Below are positions 16,465-25,124 of a stretch of 60,255 bases of DNA, piece after piece. Source of the DNA: Acidobacteriota bacterium (lineage in GTDB: Bacteria; Acidobacteriota; Terriglobia; Terriglobales; Acidobacteriaceae); NCBI GenBank assembly GCA_021780075.1, contig JAJXZL010000033.1, positions 1 through 60,255 of the forward strand. The letters are read 5' to 3'. The notes under the pieces were generated by a model. It saw nothing but the letters and a program-made list of their open reading frames with translations. It ran no database searches and had not been told where the DNA came from. Positions within the stretch are counted from its first letter, which is position 1, and each line of letters starts with the position of its first letter. The translations under genes were made by a program, and so were the position numbers.

Positions 16465-17940
16465 TTATTGTATTTCTCCGGTTTCGTCATGCAGCGGCCT
16501 TGCGCACAGCTCCTCGATGGGCTGGCCGGGCGCGTACTCGAGCTTGGGTGGCGCCTTGCAGCCTTCTTCTCTGGTGGTGAGCAGGCTTGGCTTGCCGACC
16601 TCTTCCTTTTCCGCCTTGGCAGCAATGGGGACCAGCGCCTCTTTCATTTGGAGAAACTCCGAAGTTTGCACGATGCGCTCAGACTGCCTGGGCATGAACA
16701 TGATTTCGCGTTGTGTCTGCACCATTCTTTCGTAGAAGGGCGGATGGGTGCGGAACCAACTGACACCATTCACATAGCCCTGCTTTGAGGCCATCTTGTC
16801 GAAAAATCGAATGAACCCGCTGGTGTCGTAACCGGCCTTCCATGCGTACTGCACGCCAAGCTGGTCTGCTTCGAGTTCATAGTCGCGCGAGACGCCGAGC
16901 AGCTTGAGGTCGAGGACGAGTCCCAATCCATAGAAGCCATACTGGAGCGCGTAATACATTCCGATACCTGCAATGCCACCGGTAAGCAGAATGGCGGCGA
17001 CCTGCGCTGCCTGGTAGAAGATGCCGGCGATGGTGGCGCGCTTCATCATCTTTGCGCTGTGGCGGGCTGTGTCATGGGCCAGCTCGTGCGCAATGACGCC
17101 GGCCAACTGCGATTCATCGTCGGCTGCTTCCAGCAATCCGCGCTCAACGTAGATGTAACCGCCGGGCAATGCGAAGGCATTGACTTCGCGCGATTGGAGC
17201 ACTGAGACGTGGAGCGGCACCTTCAGGTCAGAATTCTTTGCGATACGTTCGGCCACCGATCGCACATAGTCCTGAATCGGCTTGCTTTCGAGCTCCGGAG
17301 GCAGCATGCCAACCTGCTTCAGCTCATCGACGGCCTCTTTGCCGCGCTTGATGTCGTCCTTCTGGCCCGAGGCGATTTCTCTAAATCCGATGTCCTTTAC
17401 GTCAGCCCAGCGCCGGTTTTGATAGGCTCCGCTTTCGAGATCGGCAAGGGCCTTCTTTTGCTGCGCGGGCCACTGCTGAAGGAGGTCGAGCTTGGCGCTC
17501 AGGTTGTCATACGCTGTGGGAATGGCATGTCCGGAGAGCACGTCGGTTTCGCTGCGGAGCAACTCAAGGTTCTGGATTTTGCAATGCAAGGTCTTGCGCT
17601 GCGCATCGGGCAGCTTGGCGCCGCCTTCCTTTAGCTCCTTGCGCGCCGCCTCAAGCCGCCTGCCGTAGGTCTTTCCGTGTTCCTTGAAGCGGCTGCGGCA
17701 GGAATCTTCTCCGCGCTTGAGCGCCTGCCGCTCCTGCTCCACGTCGGCCGGGCTGAAGTTGAGTGAAGGCGCCAATTGGAACAGATCCTCATAGGGCTTT
17801 TGCAGATACTGGTGCAGGGTCAGCGGCGCAGTCTCAGCGGCTGGAGCAGCCTGCGACTCGGCCCTGGTTGGATACCACGGCAAGACAACCAGCAGAATGC
17901 TAAGTCCTGTTGCAACGCTCTGGCGGAAGAACTCCTTCAC
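16465..17940 (-). CDS. M48-family zinc metalloprotease
   Basis: 491 residues. A hydrophobic signal or anchor (ATGLSILLVVLPWYPTRA) is followed by a charged helical region of about 150 residues. Then comes the peptidase domain: VNAFALPGGYIYVERGLL, the zinc site HELAH at residues 285-289, and DYELEADQLGVQYAWKAGYD with the third-ligand Glu. A hydrophobic stretch of about 40 residues lies between the two metal-binding parts, as in many M48 proteases. M48C members (BepA-like) work in outer-membrane protein quality control; that role is an inference. GTG 17940 is preferred because AAAGGAG lies 7-8 bases upstream; the open frame goes on to 18012 into the VWFA gene. Confidence 0.85.
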   Translation of the reverse strand: MKEFFRQSVATGLSILLVVLPWYPTRAESQAAPAAETAPLTLHQYLQKPYEDLFQLAPSLNFSPADVEQERQALKRGEDSCRSRFKEHGKTYGRRLEAARKELKEGGAKLPDAQRKTLHCKIQNLELLRSETDVLSGHAIPTAYDNLSAKLDLLQQWPAQQKKALADLESGAYQNRRWADVKDIGFREIASGQKDDIKRGKEAVDELKQVGMLPPELESKPIQDYVRSVAERIAKNSDLKVPLHVSVLQSREVNAFALPGGYIYVERGLLEAADDESQLAGVIAHELAHDTARHSAKMMKRATIAGIFYQAAQVAAILLTGGIAGIGMYYALQYGFYGLGLVLDLKLLGVSRDYELEADQLGVQYAWKAGYDTSGFIRFFDKMASKQGYVNGVSWFRTHPPFYERMVQTQREIMFMPRQSERIVQTSEFLQMKEALVPIAAKAEKEEVGKPSLLTTREEGCKAPPKLEYAPGQPIEELCARPLHDETGEIQ

Positions 17941-18008
17941 GGGAAGACTCCTTTCCGTGGCCGACTGCGGCCACCTGCAGCGAAAACATCGAATCGTCTC
18001 CCTGGTTC

Positions 18009-19061
18009 TCATTGCGTCCCGGCCTTTGGCGCCATGTAGCCCTCGCGGGTATATACCTCAACTTTTCGCTTCTTTCCCTTTTCATTGGTCACATTCAAGA
18101 GCTTTCCATCGGGCCCCACAATCTCCACCTTGATGCGGTGAAAGCGACCGTCCCTGCTTGCGAGCGGGGGTCGGAAACTCAGCGTGTATTCGCTGCGCAG
18201 ATAGCCGGCCACACTGCGGAAGATATCCGGCAATTCTCCTTCAAATCGTGGAAAGTAGGCGATTCCCCCGGTTCGCTCGGAGAAGGTTGTGAGCGAGGAC
18301 TTGGTCTGCAGAAATGAAATGCTGGTATTGCCGGAGCGTATGTATTCCTCTTCGGCCAGGTTCACACTGAAGATTGTCGTATCACTTTGCCGAAGCCTCT
18401 TGAGGACATCGTCAAGAGTCGCCGCACTGAAGCTGTTTGCGCCTGTTGTCATGAGCAGAATGGATGTTCTGCCCTTGACATGGTCGAGTTTGTCGAGCGT
18501 ATCGATCAGTGCGTCGAAGAGATTGCTCTCAGAGAATCCAGGAAAGCCGAGCATCGAGAGCTCGTCGCGAACTCTGTAACGCTCGTGCGTAAAGTCGACA
18601 CGGACCTTTGGCTGGATGTCATATGTGACGAGCGCAATCCAGTCTCTCTGTTCGAGATGATCCAGAAAGCGAGATGACCAGTCCGCAGCTTTATAGGCGA
18701 AGTAGTCGTAGGAGGAGGAACTGTACTCCATCAACAACACGATGGTGATGGGCGCAGTGGTTGGAGAGAAGTCGAGGATTTGCTGAGGCACGCCGTTGTC
18801 CAGAACGCGGAAGTCTCCCTTCTTGAGGCCGCCGAGGACAACTCCATCCTCGTCGGTAACCATCACGTTGAGGTTCACGAGCGTGGCATCCACAGTGAAC
18901 TTATAGGGTGAATCTTCGGGTGTCTGTGTGCTGGATTCTTCTGGTTGGGGGGCTTGTGGTTCCTGAGCGGCGGGGGGAGTGGTGTTGGGCGTCGCCTTCG
19001 GCGGTGGCGCCAGCATGCCGAGGGTGACAACCGCGATCAACGAAACCAGAGGGAAAAACAT
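18009..19061 (-). CDS. VWFA-related domain protein (acidobacterial type)
   Basis: 350 residues. A short signal-like hydrophobic N-terminus is followed by a Pro/Gln/Glu-rich linker (PPPKATPNTTPPAAQEPQAP). Then comes the segment DATLVNLNVMVTDEDGVVLGGLKKGDFRVLDNG, which introduces the VWFA-related domain often seen in Acidobacteria. The MIDAS motif is degenerate: LLMEYSSSS has Glu in place of the first Asp, so metal binding is uncertain. The end (YTLSFRPPLASRDGRFHRIKVEI) is typical of this group. ATG 19061 has GGAGG 5 bases upstream. Probably a periplasmic or surface binding protein; partner unknown. Followed by the M48 protease 68 bases away on the same strand. Confidence 0.85.
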   Translation of the reverse strand: MFFPLVSLIAVVTLGMLAPPPKATPNTTPPAAQEPQAPQPEESSTQTPEDSPYKFTVDATLVNLNVMVTDEDGVVLGGLKKGDFRVLDNGVPQQILDFSPTTAPITIVLLMEYSSSSYDYFAYKAADWSSRFLDHLEQRDWIALVTYDIQPKVRVDFTHERYRVRDELSMLGFPGFSESNLFDALIDTLDKLDHVKGRTSILLMTTGANSFSAATLDDVLKRLRQSDTTIFSVNLAEEEYIRSGNTSISFLQTKSSLTTFSERTGGIAYFPRFEGELPDIFRSVAGYLRSEYTLSFRPPLASRDGRFHRIKVEIVGPDGKLLNVTNEKGKKRKVEVYTREGYMAPKAGTQ

Positions 19062-19318
19062 CAGTTCCTCCCCGCGCCGCGTTCAAGAAAATACCGGTGG
19101 CTCTGCACTACCGGCATTCTGAGATTCGGCACCCACTACGATACGCCACAAGTTCTCGCGGAAGCTGTAATCCGAATCACAACTGTCTTGTATCTTGTGC
19201 AGGAAGGCTTGCCACAACTGTTGCGGCCAGTTCGTATGCCGCAATTTACTCATCCCGTACTCTGGCTTCTGCGTGCTTCGTTGAAGCAACCAAGCGGGGC
19301 AAGAATTTGCACGGATAT

Positions 19319-20869
19319 TCAGTTGCGCGGACCACGCTGCGGCTGCTGCAGGGCATGAATGTGGAGCACGATTCTGCGGTACGAGGTCAACTGCGGCGAA
19401 CCATTGTCTGTCACGGCCAGGATGATGTGCGCCACTCCGCCTCCACGGCAGGGCATCATGGTGTTTATCCACATGGCACGGCAGGGCGATTTCACTGTCG
19501 CCGTTGTCCGCTGGCCATCTGCGGTGGAGAGTGCGACGTCCGCGGGGCGCATGCCTGTGGTGCCCGCCTCGGGATAGACAAACCATTTGTAGTGGAGCGT
19601 TTGTCCGTCGGGGTCGCGGGTTCCCGCGGCATCCAGCGTTACGGTCTGACTGGGGCCCACGTCGAGATCGAGGGGGGCTGTTCCCGGCTGCCCGTTCACC
19701 ACGACTTCGGGGTTGTGATTGGCGTGAGCAAAGTCCTTCACCGTCCAGTCCATGCGTGCGGCAAAGTCGTTCTGGTACGCATCTCTCCAGCGCCAGATGG
19801 TGGCCTGGTCCGAGGTATGCTCCTGGCCATCGACTCCGGTCACCGTATCCTGCGAGGTGATGCGCGTGAACATGTCGCCGCCCTGGGTCCAGATGGGATG
19901 CATTTCGCCGTAGGGTTGGCGATAGACATAGCGGCCGCCCCAGCCGCCCCAATCGGGCCGGCGATAGGAGTTCAGTCCGTTGTCAATCAAGCCGAGAAAC
20001 GAAGGTGTATCGCCTTCCATGATGAACATGAAGCGCGGATACATTTTGCCCAGCGGCCCTTTGGATCGAATATTCGTGTCGAGCCATTCATTGGTGACGA
20101 AGCTGGTGTCTGCGCCCTCGCCGTTGCGATAGTAGAGATCGCCGCTGATGCCGGTCCAGGTTGCGTAGTAGTACTCCTCGCCGTTGGGTGGCGAAGGCTT
20201 GACAATGTAGAACAGCGCCGGGAACTGGCGGCGAATCCACGGGCCTGCATCATCCTGATCAGAGATCGAGTTGACGCGCAGACGGGCAACAAGCTTCTGC
20301 ATTTCTTCGGGCGTGTGCGCGGCGCGCAGATCGATGAGCGCCTGGGCAAGCGTGTTGGCGCCGCCCCACAGGCAGATCCACAAGGGCCGCGGATCGTTGC
20401 GCTCGATGGCTGCGGCAAGGGCCCTGGAGCCGGCAGAACTTTTGCCTTCGCCGGTTGCCGCCAGCCCGTAGGCGGGCTGCCCAGAGTAGACGCGCTTGTC
20501 CAGATCTTCAGCCATGGGCCAGCCCGCCGCGTTCAGCAGCAGGTTCCCGCGTACCTGTCCGTACGCCTGGATCAATGCGTGCATCGCCTCAGGATGCGTG
20601 GCCGTCTTCTGCCATGTTGAAGTGGAGGCGACCAGCGCTTCGAGGTCCAGCTCATTGGAGTACAGCAGCAGGCGCACGAAGGACATCTGATCGTCCGGCT
20701 CGTTGCCGATGTCGCTGAGGATGGCCACGCGCGGATGCCCGGTGAAGGCGTCTACCGGAGGCACAAAAGGCTGCGCCGTCTGCGCGCATGCGAGCGCACT
20801 GCCGAGGAGTAATCCGAACGCGAACCTGCGGGCAGAACCTCTACGCCAACTTGCCGAAAGCAGCTGCAT
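19319..20869 (-). CDS. Exported DUF1593 nucleoside-hydrolase-like protein
   Basis: 516 residues. A signal peptide (RRFAFGLLLGSALACAQ) is followed by a domain related to inosine-uridine nucleoside hydrolases: HPRVAILSDIGNEPDDQMSFVRLLLY has the Asp-rich metal loop, and LWICLWGGANTLAQAL comes later. A C-terminal beta domain (VTLDAAGTRDPDGQTLHYKWFVYP) is PKD-like. DUF1593 proteins are often found with polysaccharide-degrading enzymes; some are annotated as cellulose-binding, but their catalytic role is not settled. ATG 20869 has GGAGGAG just upstream; the frame stays open to 21055 without a signal there. Confidence 0.82.
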   Translation of the reverse strand: MQLLSASWRRGSARRFAFGLLLGSALACAQTAQPFVPPVDAFTGHPRVAILSDIGNEPDDQMSFVRLLLYSNELDLEALVASTSTWQKTATHPEAMHALIQAYGQVRGNLLLNAAGWPMAEDLDKRVYSGQPAYGLAATGEGKSSAGSRALAAAIERNDPRPLWICLWGGANTLAQALIDLRAAHTPEEMQKLVARLRVNSISDQDDAGPWIRRQFPALFYIVKPSPPNGEEYYYATWTGISGDLYYRNGEGADTSFVTNEWLDTNIRSKGPLGKMYPRFMFIMEGDTPSFLGLIDNGLNSYRRPDWGGWGGRYVYRQPYGEMHPIWTQGGDMFTRITSQDTVTGVDGQEHTSDQATIWRWRDAYQNDFAARMDWTVKDFAHANHNPEVVVNGQPGTAPLDLDVGPSQTVTLDAAGTRDPDGQTLHYKWFVYPEAGTTGMRPADVALSTADGQRTTATVKSPCRAMWINTMMPCRGGGVAHIILAVTDNGSPQLTSYRRIVLHIHALQQPQRGPRN

Positions 20870-20990
20870 TTTCTCCTCCCAGTGGGCGCGCGCGCCATGT
20901 CCGGTTATTGAGATCAGGCGAGTTTTTCCGGCACAGCGTGTCCGGCCCAAGAGCGAACGATAGAGTCTTGGCTGTGCGGAGTCAACCCAG

Positions 20991-21014
20991 GCCTGTTCAC
21001 ACTGCCCGGGTGGC
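20991..21014. repeat. Copy of the CTGTTCRCAC dispersed repeat
   Basis: The core GCCTGTTCACACTGCCCGGG matches the repeats at 13658, 49181 and 57731. It lies between the divergent DUF1593 and ABM-fold genes. No second arm is seen. Confidence 0.5.
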
Positions 21015-21129
21015 ATCGGGGGTTGTGCAGGGCAGAAGGTGCTGGTCTCGTCCATATTGGAAGGACGCCCACCGGAAGCGGGATTTCTGATTTCTCTGCG
21101 CTACCATAATGACAAGATTGGGGCTACGC

Positions 21130-21435
21130 ATGTTTGTTGTCGTATGGCAGTTTGAAGTCGCAGAGGAGAAGGTTACCGCTTTTGAGGCTGCCTACGGGCC
21201 GGAGGGCGCATGGGCGCGGCTCTTTTGCACGTCGCCCGATTACCTGGGCACCGAACTGCTGCGCGACGCCTACGTACCCGGCTCGTACCTGACCATCGAC
21301 CGCTGGGCCAGCGAGGATGCCTTCCGTACTTTTCGCAAAGATCACGACGCAGCGTATGAGGCTGTGGACCGTTCCTGCGACGCGCTCACCAGCCGGGAAA
21401 ATCGTATTGGCGCCTACACGGATAGAGGCGAGTAA
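21130..21435 (+). CDS. ABM-superfamily (dimeric alpha-beta barrel) protein
   Basis: A 101-residue single-domain protein: FVVVWQFEVAEEKVTAFEAAYG (strand and helix 1), LFCTSPDYLGTELLRD, SYLTIDRWASEDAFRTFRKDHDAAYEAV. The pattern is that of antibiotic-biosynthesis-monooxygenase-like proteins with a ferredoxin-like fold that form dimers. The actual activity cannot be read; many members are small heme-degrading or monooxygenase enzymes, others unknown. ATG 21130 has GGGG about 6 bases upstream; an ATG at 21109 in the same frame is also possible. recA follows at 21592. Confidence 0.7.
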   Translation: MFVVVWQFEVAEEKVTAFEAAYGPEGAWARLFCTSPDYLGTELLRDAYVPGSYLTIDRWASEDAFRTFRKDHDAAYEAVDRSCDALTSRENRIGAYTDRGE

Positions 21436-21591
21436 GCAGGCAGCTCGGTCTTCTCTTTTTTTTCGCTTTTTTCTGTCCCTTGGTGTTCTATCCTGCTACA
21501 ATCCGAACGAAATCCAATCCAAGCCGCCGCGTGATTTTTGTTATTTAATCAGGAGCCGCGCAAGGCGAGCCTATTTTGAGGAGCACCCCCC

Positions 21592-22668
21592 ATGGCCATC
21601 GCCGATGACCGCGCAAAAGCTGTAGAACTGGCCCTTTCACAGATCGAAAAACAATTTGGCAAGGGGTCCATTGTGCGGCTCGGGTCAAAGGAAGCCTTGC
21701 TGCCGATTGCGGTGATTTCCACCGGCTCGATCAGCTTTGATGCGGCGTTGGGGGTGGGAGGAATTCCGCGGGGCCGGGTGATTGAGGTGTTCGGGCCTGA
21801 ATCCTCGGGCAAGACGACCATTACGCTGCAGATTATTGCGGAAGCGCAGCGGATGGGTGGGCTGGCGGCCTTTGTGGACGCAGAGCACGCGCTGGACCCC
21901 GGCTATGCCAAGAAGCTGGGTGTGGATGTGGATAACCTGTTGGTTTCACAGCCAGATAGCGGTGAGCAGGCGCTGGAGATCACGGAGGCGCTGGTGCGCT
22001 CCGGTGCGATTGACGTGCTGGTGGTGGACTCAGTGGCCGCGCTGGTGCCCAAGGCCGAGCTGGACGGCGAAATGGGCGAATCCCACATGGGTCTGCAGGC
22101 GCGGCTCATGTCGCAGGCCCTGCGCAAGCTGACGGGGACGGTGTCCAAGTCGCGGACGGCGCTGATTTTTATCAATCAGATACGCGAGAAGATCGGGGTG
22201 ATGTTTGGCAACCCCGAGACGACGACGGGAGGGCGCGCGCTGAAGTTCTACTCGTCTGTGCGCGTGGATATCCGGCGGATCGCGGCCGTGAAGGAAGGCG
22301 ATACGGTGGTGGGCTCACGGACCAAGGTGAAGATTGTGAAGAACAAGGTGGCGGCACCCTTCCGCGAGGCAGAGTTCGACATTCTTTATGGGGAAGGGAT
22401 CAGCCGCGAGGGCGACGTGCTGGATTTGGCTGTGGCTAACAATATCGTGGAGAAGTCCGGCGCGTGGTACAGCTATGCGGGCGAACGGATTGGCCAGGGC
22501 AGGGAGAACACGAGGAACTTCCTCAAGGAGAACAAAGACATCTTTGCCAGGATGGATGGCGAAGTGCGCAAGAAGCTGAATATTGGCGCGGTCAAGGCGG
22601 AGATTCCCGAAGTTCCGACGAGTGGCCCGGCGGAGGCCAAGGAAGCGGTGCGGGCGCGGCGCGGCTAG
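21592..22668 (+). CDS. recA: Recombinase A
   Basis: 358 residues, full length. It promotes ATP-dependent homologous pairing and LexA cleavage. Visible: N-terminal helix [18 protein letters not shown], Walker [10 protein letters not shown] near residue 68, [13 protein letters not shown], Walker [14 protein letters not shown], the L1 loop region, L2 [22 protein letters not shown], and [20 protein letters not shown] lies about 8 bases before the ATG. TACAAT occurs at 21497-21502 as a possible -10. I found neither an E. coli-type CTG-N10-CAG box nor a GAAC-N4-GTTC box upstream, so SOS control cannot be shown here. A terminator follows at 22691. Confidence 0.98.
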   Translation: MAIADDRAKAVELALSQIEKQFGKGSIVRLGSKEALLPIAVISTGSISFDAALGVGGIPRGRVIEVFGPESSGKTTITLQIIAEAQRMGGLAAFVDAEHALDPGYAKKLGVDVDNLLVSQPDSGEQALEITEALVRSGAIDVLVVDSVAALVPKAELDGEMGESHMGLQARLMSQALRKLTGTVSKSRTALIFINQIREKIGVMFGNPETTTGGRALKFYSSVRVDIRRIAAVKEGDTVVGSRTKVKIVKNKVAAPFREAEFDILYGEGISREGDVLDLAVANNIVEKSGAWYSYAGERIGQGRENTRNFLKENKDIFARMDGEVRKKLNIGAVKAEIPEVPTSGPAEAKEAVRARRG

Positions 22669-22690
22669 AGTGGACTATAGAGCGAAGAGG

Positions 22691-22718
22691 AGGCGGCCAG
22701 CGATTTGGCTGCCTTTTC
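22691..22718 (+). terminator. Intrinsic terminator of recA
   Basis: AGGCGGCCA (22691-22699) pairs with TGGCTGCCT (22706-22714) with one G-T wobble and a 6-base loop. The run TTTT follows. It lies 22 bases after the recA stop and ends the transcript before coaD. Confidence 0.75.
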
Positions 22719-22765
22719 TGTTTTGCGTCGGGCGGCGCTGCTAGAATCCATTTTGAGTTGCTTCA

Positions 22766-23251
22766 ATGAGCGTAAGGGCACTATATCCCGGCACCTTTGA
22801 CCCACCGACCAACGGTCACCTCGACCTGATCCAGCGCGGGTCGAAGCTTTTTGAGCACATGACGGTGGCTATCCTCAATAATCCGGTCAAGAACCCGCTT
22901 TTTACCGTGGAGGAGCGGGCGGAGATGCTGCGTGAGTCGACGAGCGCGCTTGGGAATGTATCGGTTGCGACTTTTGACGGACTGATGGTGGACTTTGCGC
23001 GGCGACAGGGCGCGACGGCGGTGCTGCGCGGGATTCGTGCGATCAGCGACTATGAGCACGAGTTCCAGATGGCACTGATGAACCGGCGGCTGGCACCGGA
23101 GATTGAGACGGTGTTTTTGCAGCCGGCGGGACGCTACTCGTTTGTGAGCTCGCGGATGGTGAAGGAAGTGTTCAGCTTTGGCGGCGATGTGACGGGACTG
23201 GTGCCGCCGAACGTGATCAAGCGACTGCGCGGACGGATAAGCGCGAAGTAG
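22766..23251 (+). CDS. coaD: Phosphopantetheine adenylyltransferase
   Basis: 161 residues, standard length. It joins 4'-phosphopantetheine and ATP to dephospho-CoA, the fourth step of CoA synthesis. The nucleotidyltransferase motif GTFDPPTNGHLDLI (TxGH) is at residues 9-22. Also seen are NPLFTVEERAEML, VLRGIRAISDYEHEFQMALMN and the C-terminal YSFVSSRMVKEV, the ISS-x-x-VKE equivalent. No strong ribosome binding site is seen before ATG 22766. It lies about 50 bases after the recA terminator, so it probably has its own promoter. Confidence 0.97.
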   Translation: MSVRALYPGTFDPPTNGHLDLIQRGSKLFEHMTVAILNNPVKNPLFTVEERAEMLRESTSALGNVSVATFDGLMVDFARRQGATAVLRGIRAISDYEHEFQMALMNRRLAPEIETVFLQPAGRYSFVSSRMVKEVFSFGGDVTGLVPPNVIKRLRGRISAK

Positions 23252-23774
23252 ATTCAATCTCTATTCAATGGTTTATAGGATGTGCTGCTCCGGCGTATTG
23301 GGCCTGAGGGCGTAATTGTCTGCCAGCTTTCCGTGGGAAACAAGAATAAATGGCTGGAATTTCCATATTGCAAACGAAAGAACATCACGCCGGATAGCGT
23401 AGCTCAGGTGGTGAAGGCATCTACACAGGAGCAGCCGCTTGCGTAAAGTACATGCTCCCGCTTTTGGGGTGGCTGGGTGGGAGTTGTGTTTTTCCACCCT
23501 GTCGTTCGCTGACGCGATCGACAAGGGTGAGGCAACCTGGCTCTGGGACACCCCGGGAATTGCTCCGCAGGGGCTAAAGCCCACAGTGTTTTCTGAACGT
23601 CGGCGTTTTCGACACGACTGAAGTCGTGCCCTGTTGCAAAGCGCGATTGTAGAGGCTGGTCTAGGCTGGGGCGGGATCACGGGAGGCGAGGTAATGGTGC
23701 GTGGTGCATGCGATTTGGTGCAATGCGGGCGGTGATTTGGGATTGGGCGGGAAATCTGTAAAGATAGAAGTACT
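23252..23774. repeat. Intergenic region with three hairpins of a dispersed-repeat type
   Basis: About 520 bases with no credible gene. Three inverted repeats lie in a row: CACCCTGTCG/CGACAAGGGTG (23495-23504 with 23519-23529), GGGCT-AA-AGCCC (23571-23582), and the perfect CACGACT-GA-AGTCGTG (23613-23628). The phrases 'GGGGCTAAAGCCC' and 'ACTGAAGTCGTGCCC' recur, in my recollection, between genes in many Acidobacteriaceae genomes. No second copy is in this window. They may be REP or MITE remnants. The long minus-strand open frame here (23273-23941) runs into the aminotransferase antisense and is not a gene. Confidence 0.45.
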
Positions 23775-24971
23775 ATGACCGTATCAGCTCCTGCAAAAGT
23801 GTTTGCCGACCGTATTGGCCGGATTGAGGTTTCTGCAACGATGGCTGTGGCTGCAGAGGCCGCCAAGCTGCGCGCCGGGGGCGCGAACCTGGTGGACTTT
23901 GGGGCCGGTGAGCCGCATTTCGCCACTCCGCGGCATATCAAGGATGCGGCGATTGCGGCGATTGAGGCAAATTTTACCCGCTACACGGTGGTGCCGGGGA
24001 TTCCCGACGTGCGCAAGGCGATTGTGGAGCGTCATGCGGCGGATTTCGGCTCGGACTACGGCGTGGACGAGGCGATTTTCACGACCGGCGGGAAGCTGGC
24101 GCTGTTTAACACGATCCAGGTACTGGTGGACCACGGCGACGAGGTGATTTTGCCGGTGCCGTACTGGGTGAGCTTCAAGGACATTATTCAGTACGCGGGC
24201 GGCAAGGTCGTGTTTCTGGAGACGAGTGAGGCGGAGAACTTCCGCATCACGGCGGACGCGATTGAGAAGGCGATTACGCCGCGGACGAAGGCGATTATTT
24301 TGAATTCGCCGTCGAACCCGGCGGGCTCAGTAGTGACAGCGGAGGACCTGGAGCGGATTATCCAACTGGCGCACGAGCGGGGGATTTATCTGCTTTTGGA
24401 CGAGTGCTATGTGTACCTGAACTATGCGGGGAAGCCGGTTTCTGGCGGCTCGTATACGTGGGCGAAGGATCACATGGTGATTCTGGGGTCGCTGTCGAAG
24501 ACGTATTCGATGACAGGTTGGCGCGCGGGGTATGCGCTGGCGTCGAAGGCGGTGACGGCGAACCTGAGCAAGCTGCAGTCGCAGTCTACGTCGAACGCGA
24601 CGAGCTTTGTGCAGAAGGCGGCCATTGCGGCGCTGGCTGGCTCACAGGATTGCGTGGCGGAGTTCAGGGCGGAGTTTATTGAATTACGGGACTACATGCT
24701 GAAGAAGCTCGGAGAGATTCCGGGAGTGACGTGCACGAAGCCGGAAGGCGCGTTCTACGTGTATCCGAACATCTCGAAGTTCCTGGGCAAGGGCGGCGTC
24801 AGGACGGCGACGGAACTGGCGACGAAGCTGCTGCACGAGGGGCACGTGGTGACGGTTCCTGGCGAGGCGTTCGGGACGCAGGAGCACATCCGGCTGTCGT
24901 ATCCGGTGACGCGGCAGAACATCGACGAAGGGATCCGGCGGATGGGCGAGTTCCTGGGGAAACTGAGCTAG
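23775..24971 (+). CDS. Class I/II pyridoxal-phosphate aminotransferase (aspartate aminotransferase type)
   Basis: 398 residues, cytoplasmic. Fold type I: VDFGAGEPHFATPRHIKDAA binds the substrate carboxylate, then FTRYTVVPGIPDVRKAI, NSPSNPAGSVV, LLLDECYVYLNY with the cofactor-ring Asp and Tyr, and the Schiff-base lysine in GSLSKTYSMTGWRAGY. The C-terminal RLSYPVTRQNIDEGIRRM has the conserved substrate-binding Arg. It is closest in pattern to the bacterial Ib aspartate/prephenate aminotransferases, but specificity cannot be settled from sequence. No strong ribosome binding site before ATG 23775. It stands alone, followed by a hairpin at 25004. Confidence 0.92.
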   Translation: MTVSAPAKVFADRIGRIEVSATMAVAAEAAKLRAGGANLVDFGAGEPHFATPRHIKDAAIAAIEANFTRYTVVPGIPDVRKAIVERHAADFGSDYGVDEAIFTTGGKLALFNTIQVLVDHGDEVILPVPYWVSFKDIIQYAGGKVVFLETSEAENFRITADAIEKAITPRTKAIILNSPSNPAGSVVTAEDLERIIQLAHERGIYLLLDECYVYLNYAGKPVSGGSYTWAKDHMVILGSLSKTYSMTGWRAGYALASKAVTANLSKLQSQSTSNATSFVQKAAIAALAGSQDCVAEFRAEFIELRDYMLKKLGEIPGVTCTKPEGAFYVYPNISKFLGKGGVRTATELATKLLHEGHVVTVPGEAFGTQEHIRLSYPVTRQNIDEGIRRMGEFLGKLS

Positions 24972-25003
24972 GGAAGTCACTTCACTATAGAACGGAACTT
25001 GAT

Positions 25004-25036
25004 CCGGCTGCCGCTTTAGAACGAAGTGGCAGCCGG
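25004..25036 (+). terminator. Hairpin after the aminotransferase gene
   Basis: A 13-bp stem CCGGCTGCCGCTT/AAGTGGCAGCCGG with one G-T wobble and a 7-base loop. It lies 33 bases after the stop codon. GTTGTGTTT follows instead of a clean T-run, so termination is plausible but not certain. Confidence 0.55.
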
Positions 25037-25124
25037 AGTTGTGTTTGGACGCGTGGAGGGACTCAAGAAAATGTGTCCATTGTACTGTGCAAACATGGCG
25101 CTTGTCGGGTAGGATGTGTCTTCC

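Noticed and set aside
21440..21590. LexA box upstream of recA
   Set aside because: Neither a CTG-N10-CAG nor a GAAC-N4-GTTC type site was found; Acidobacteria may use another motif, so no claim is made.
23273..23941. 222-codon minus-strand open frame
   Set aside because: Runs through the hairpin repeat region and into the aminotransferase antisense; no domain.
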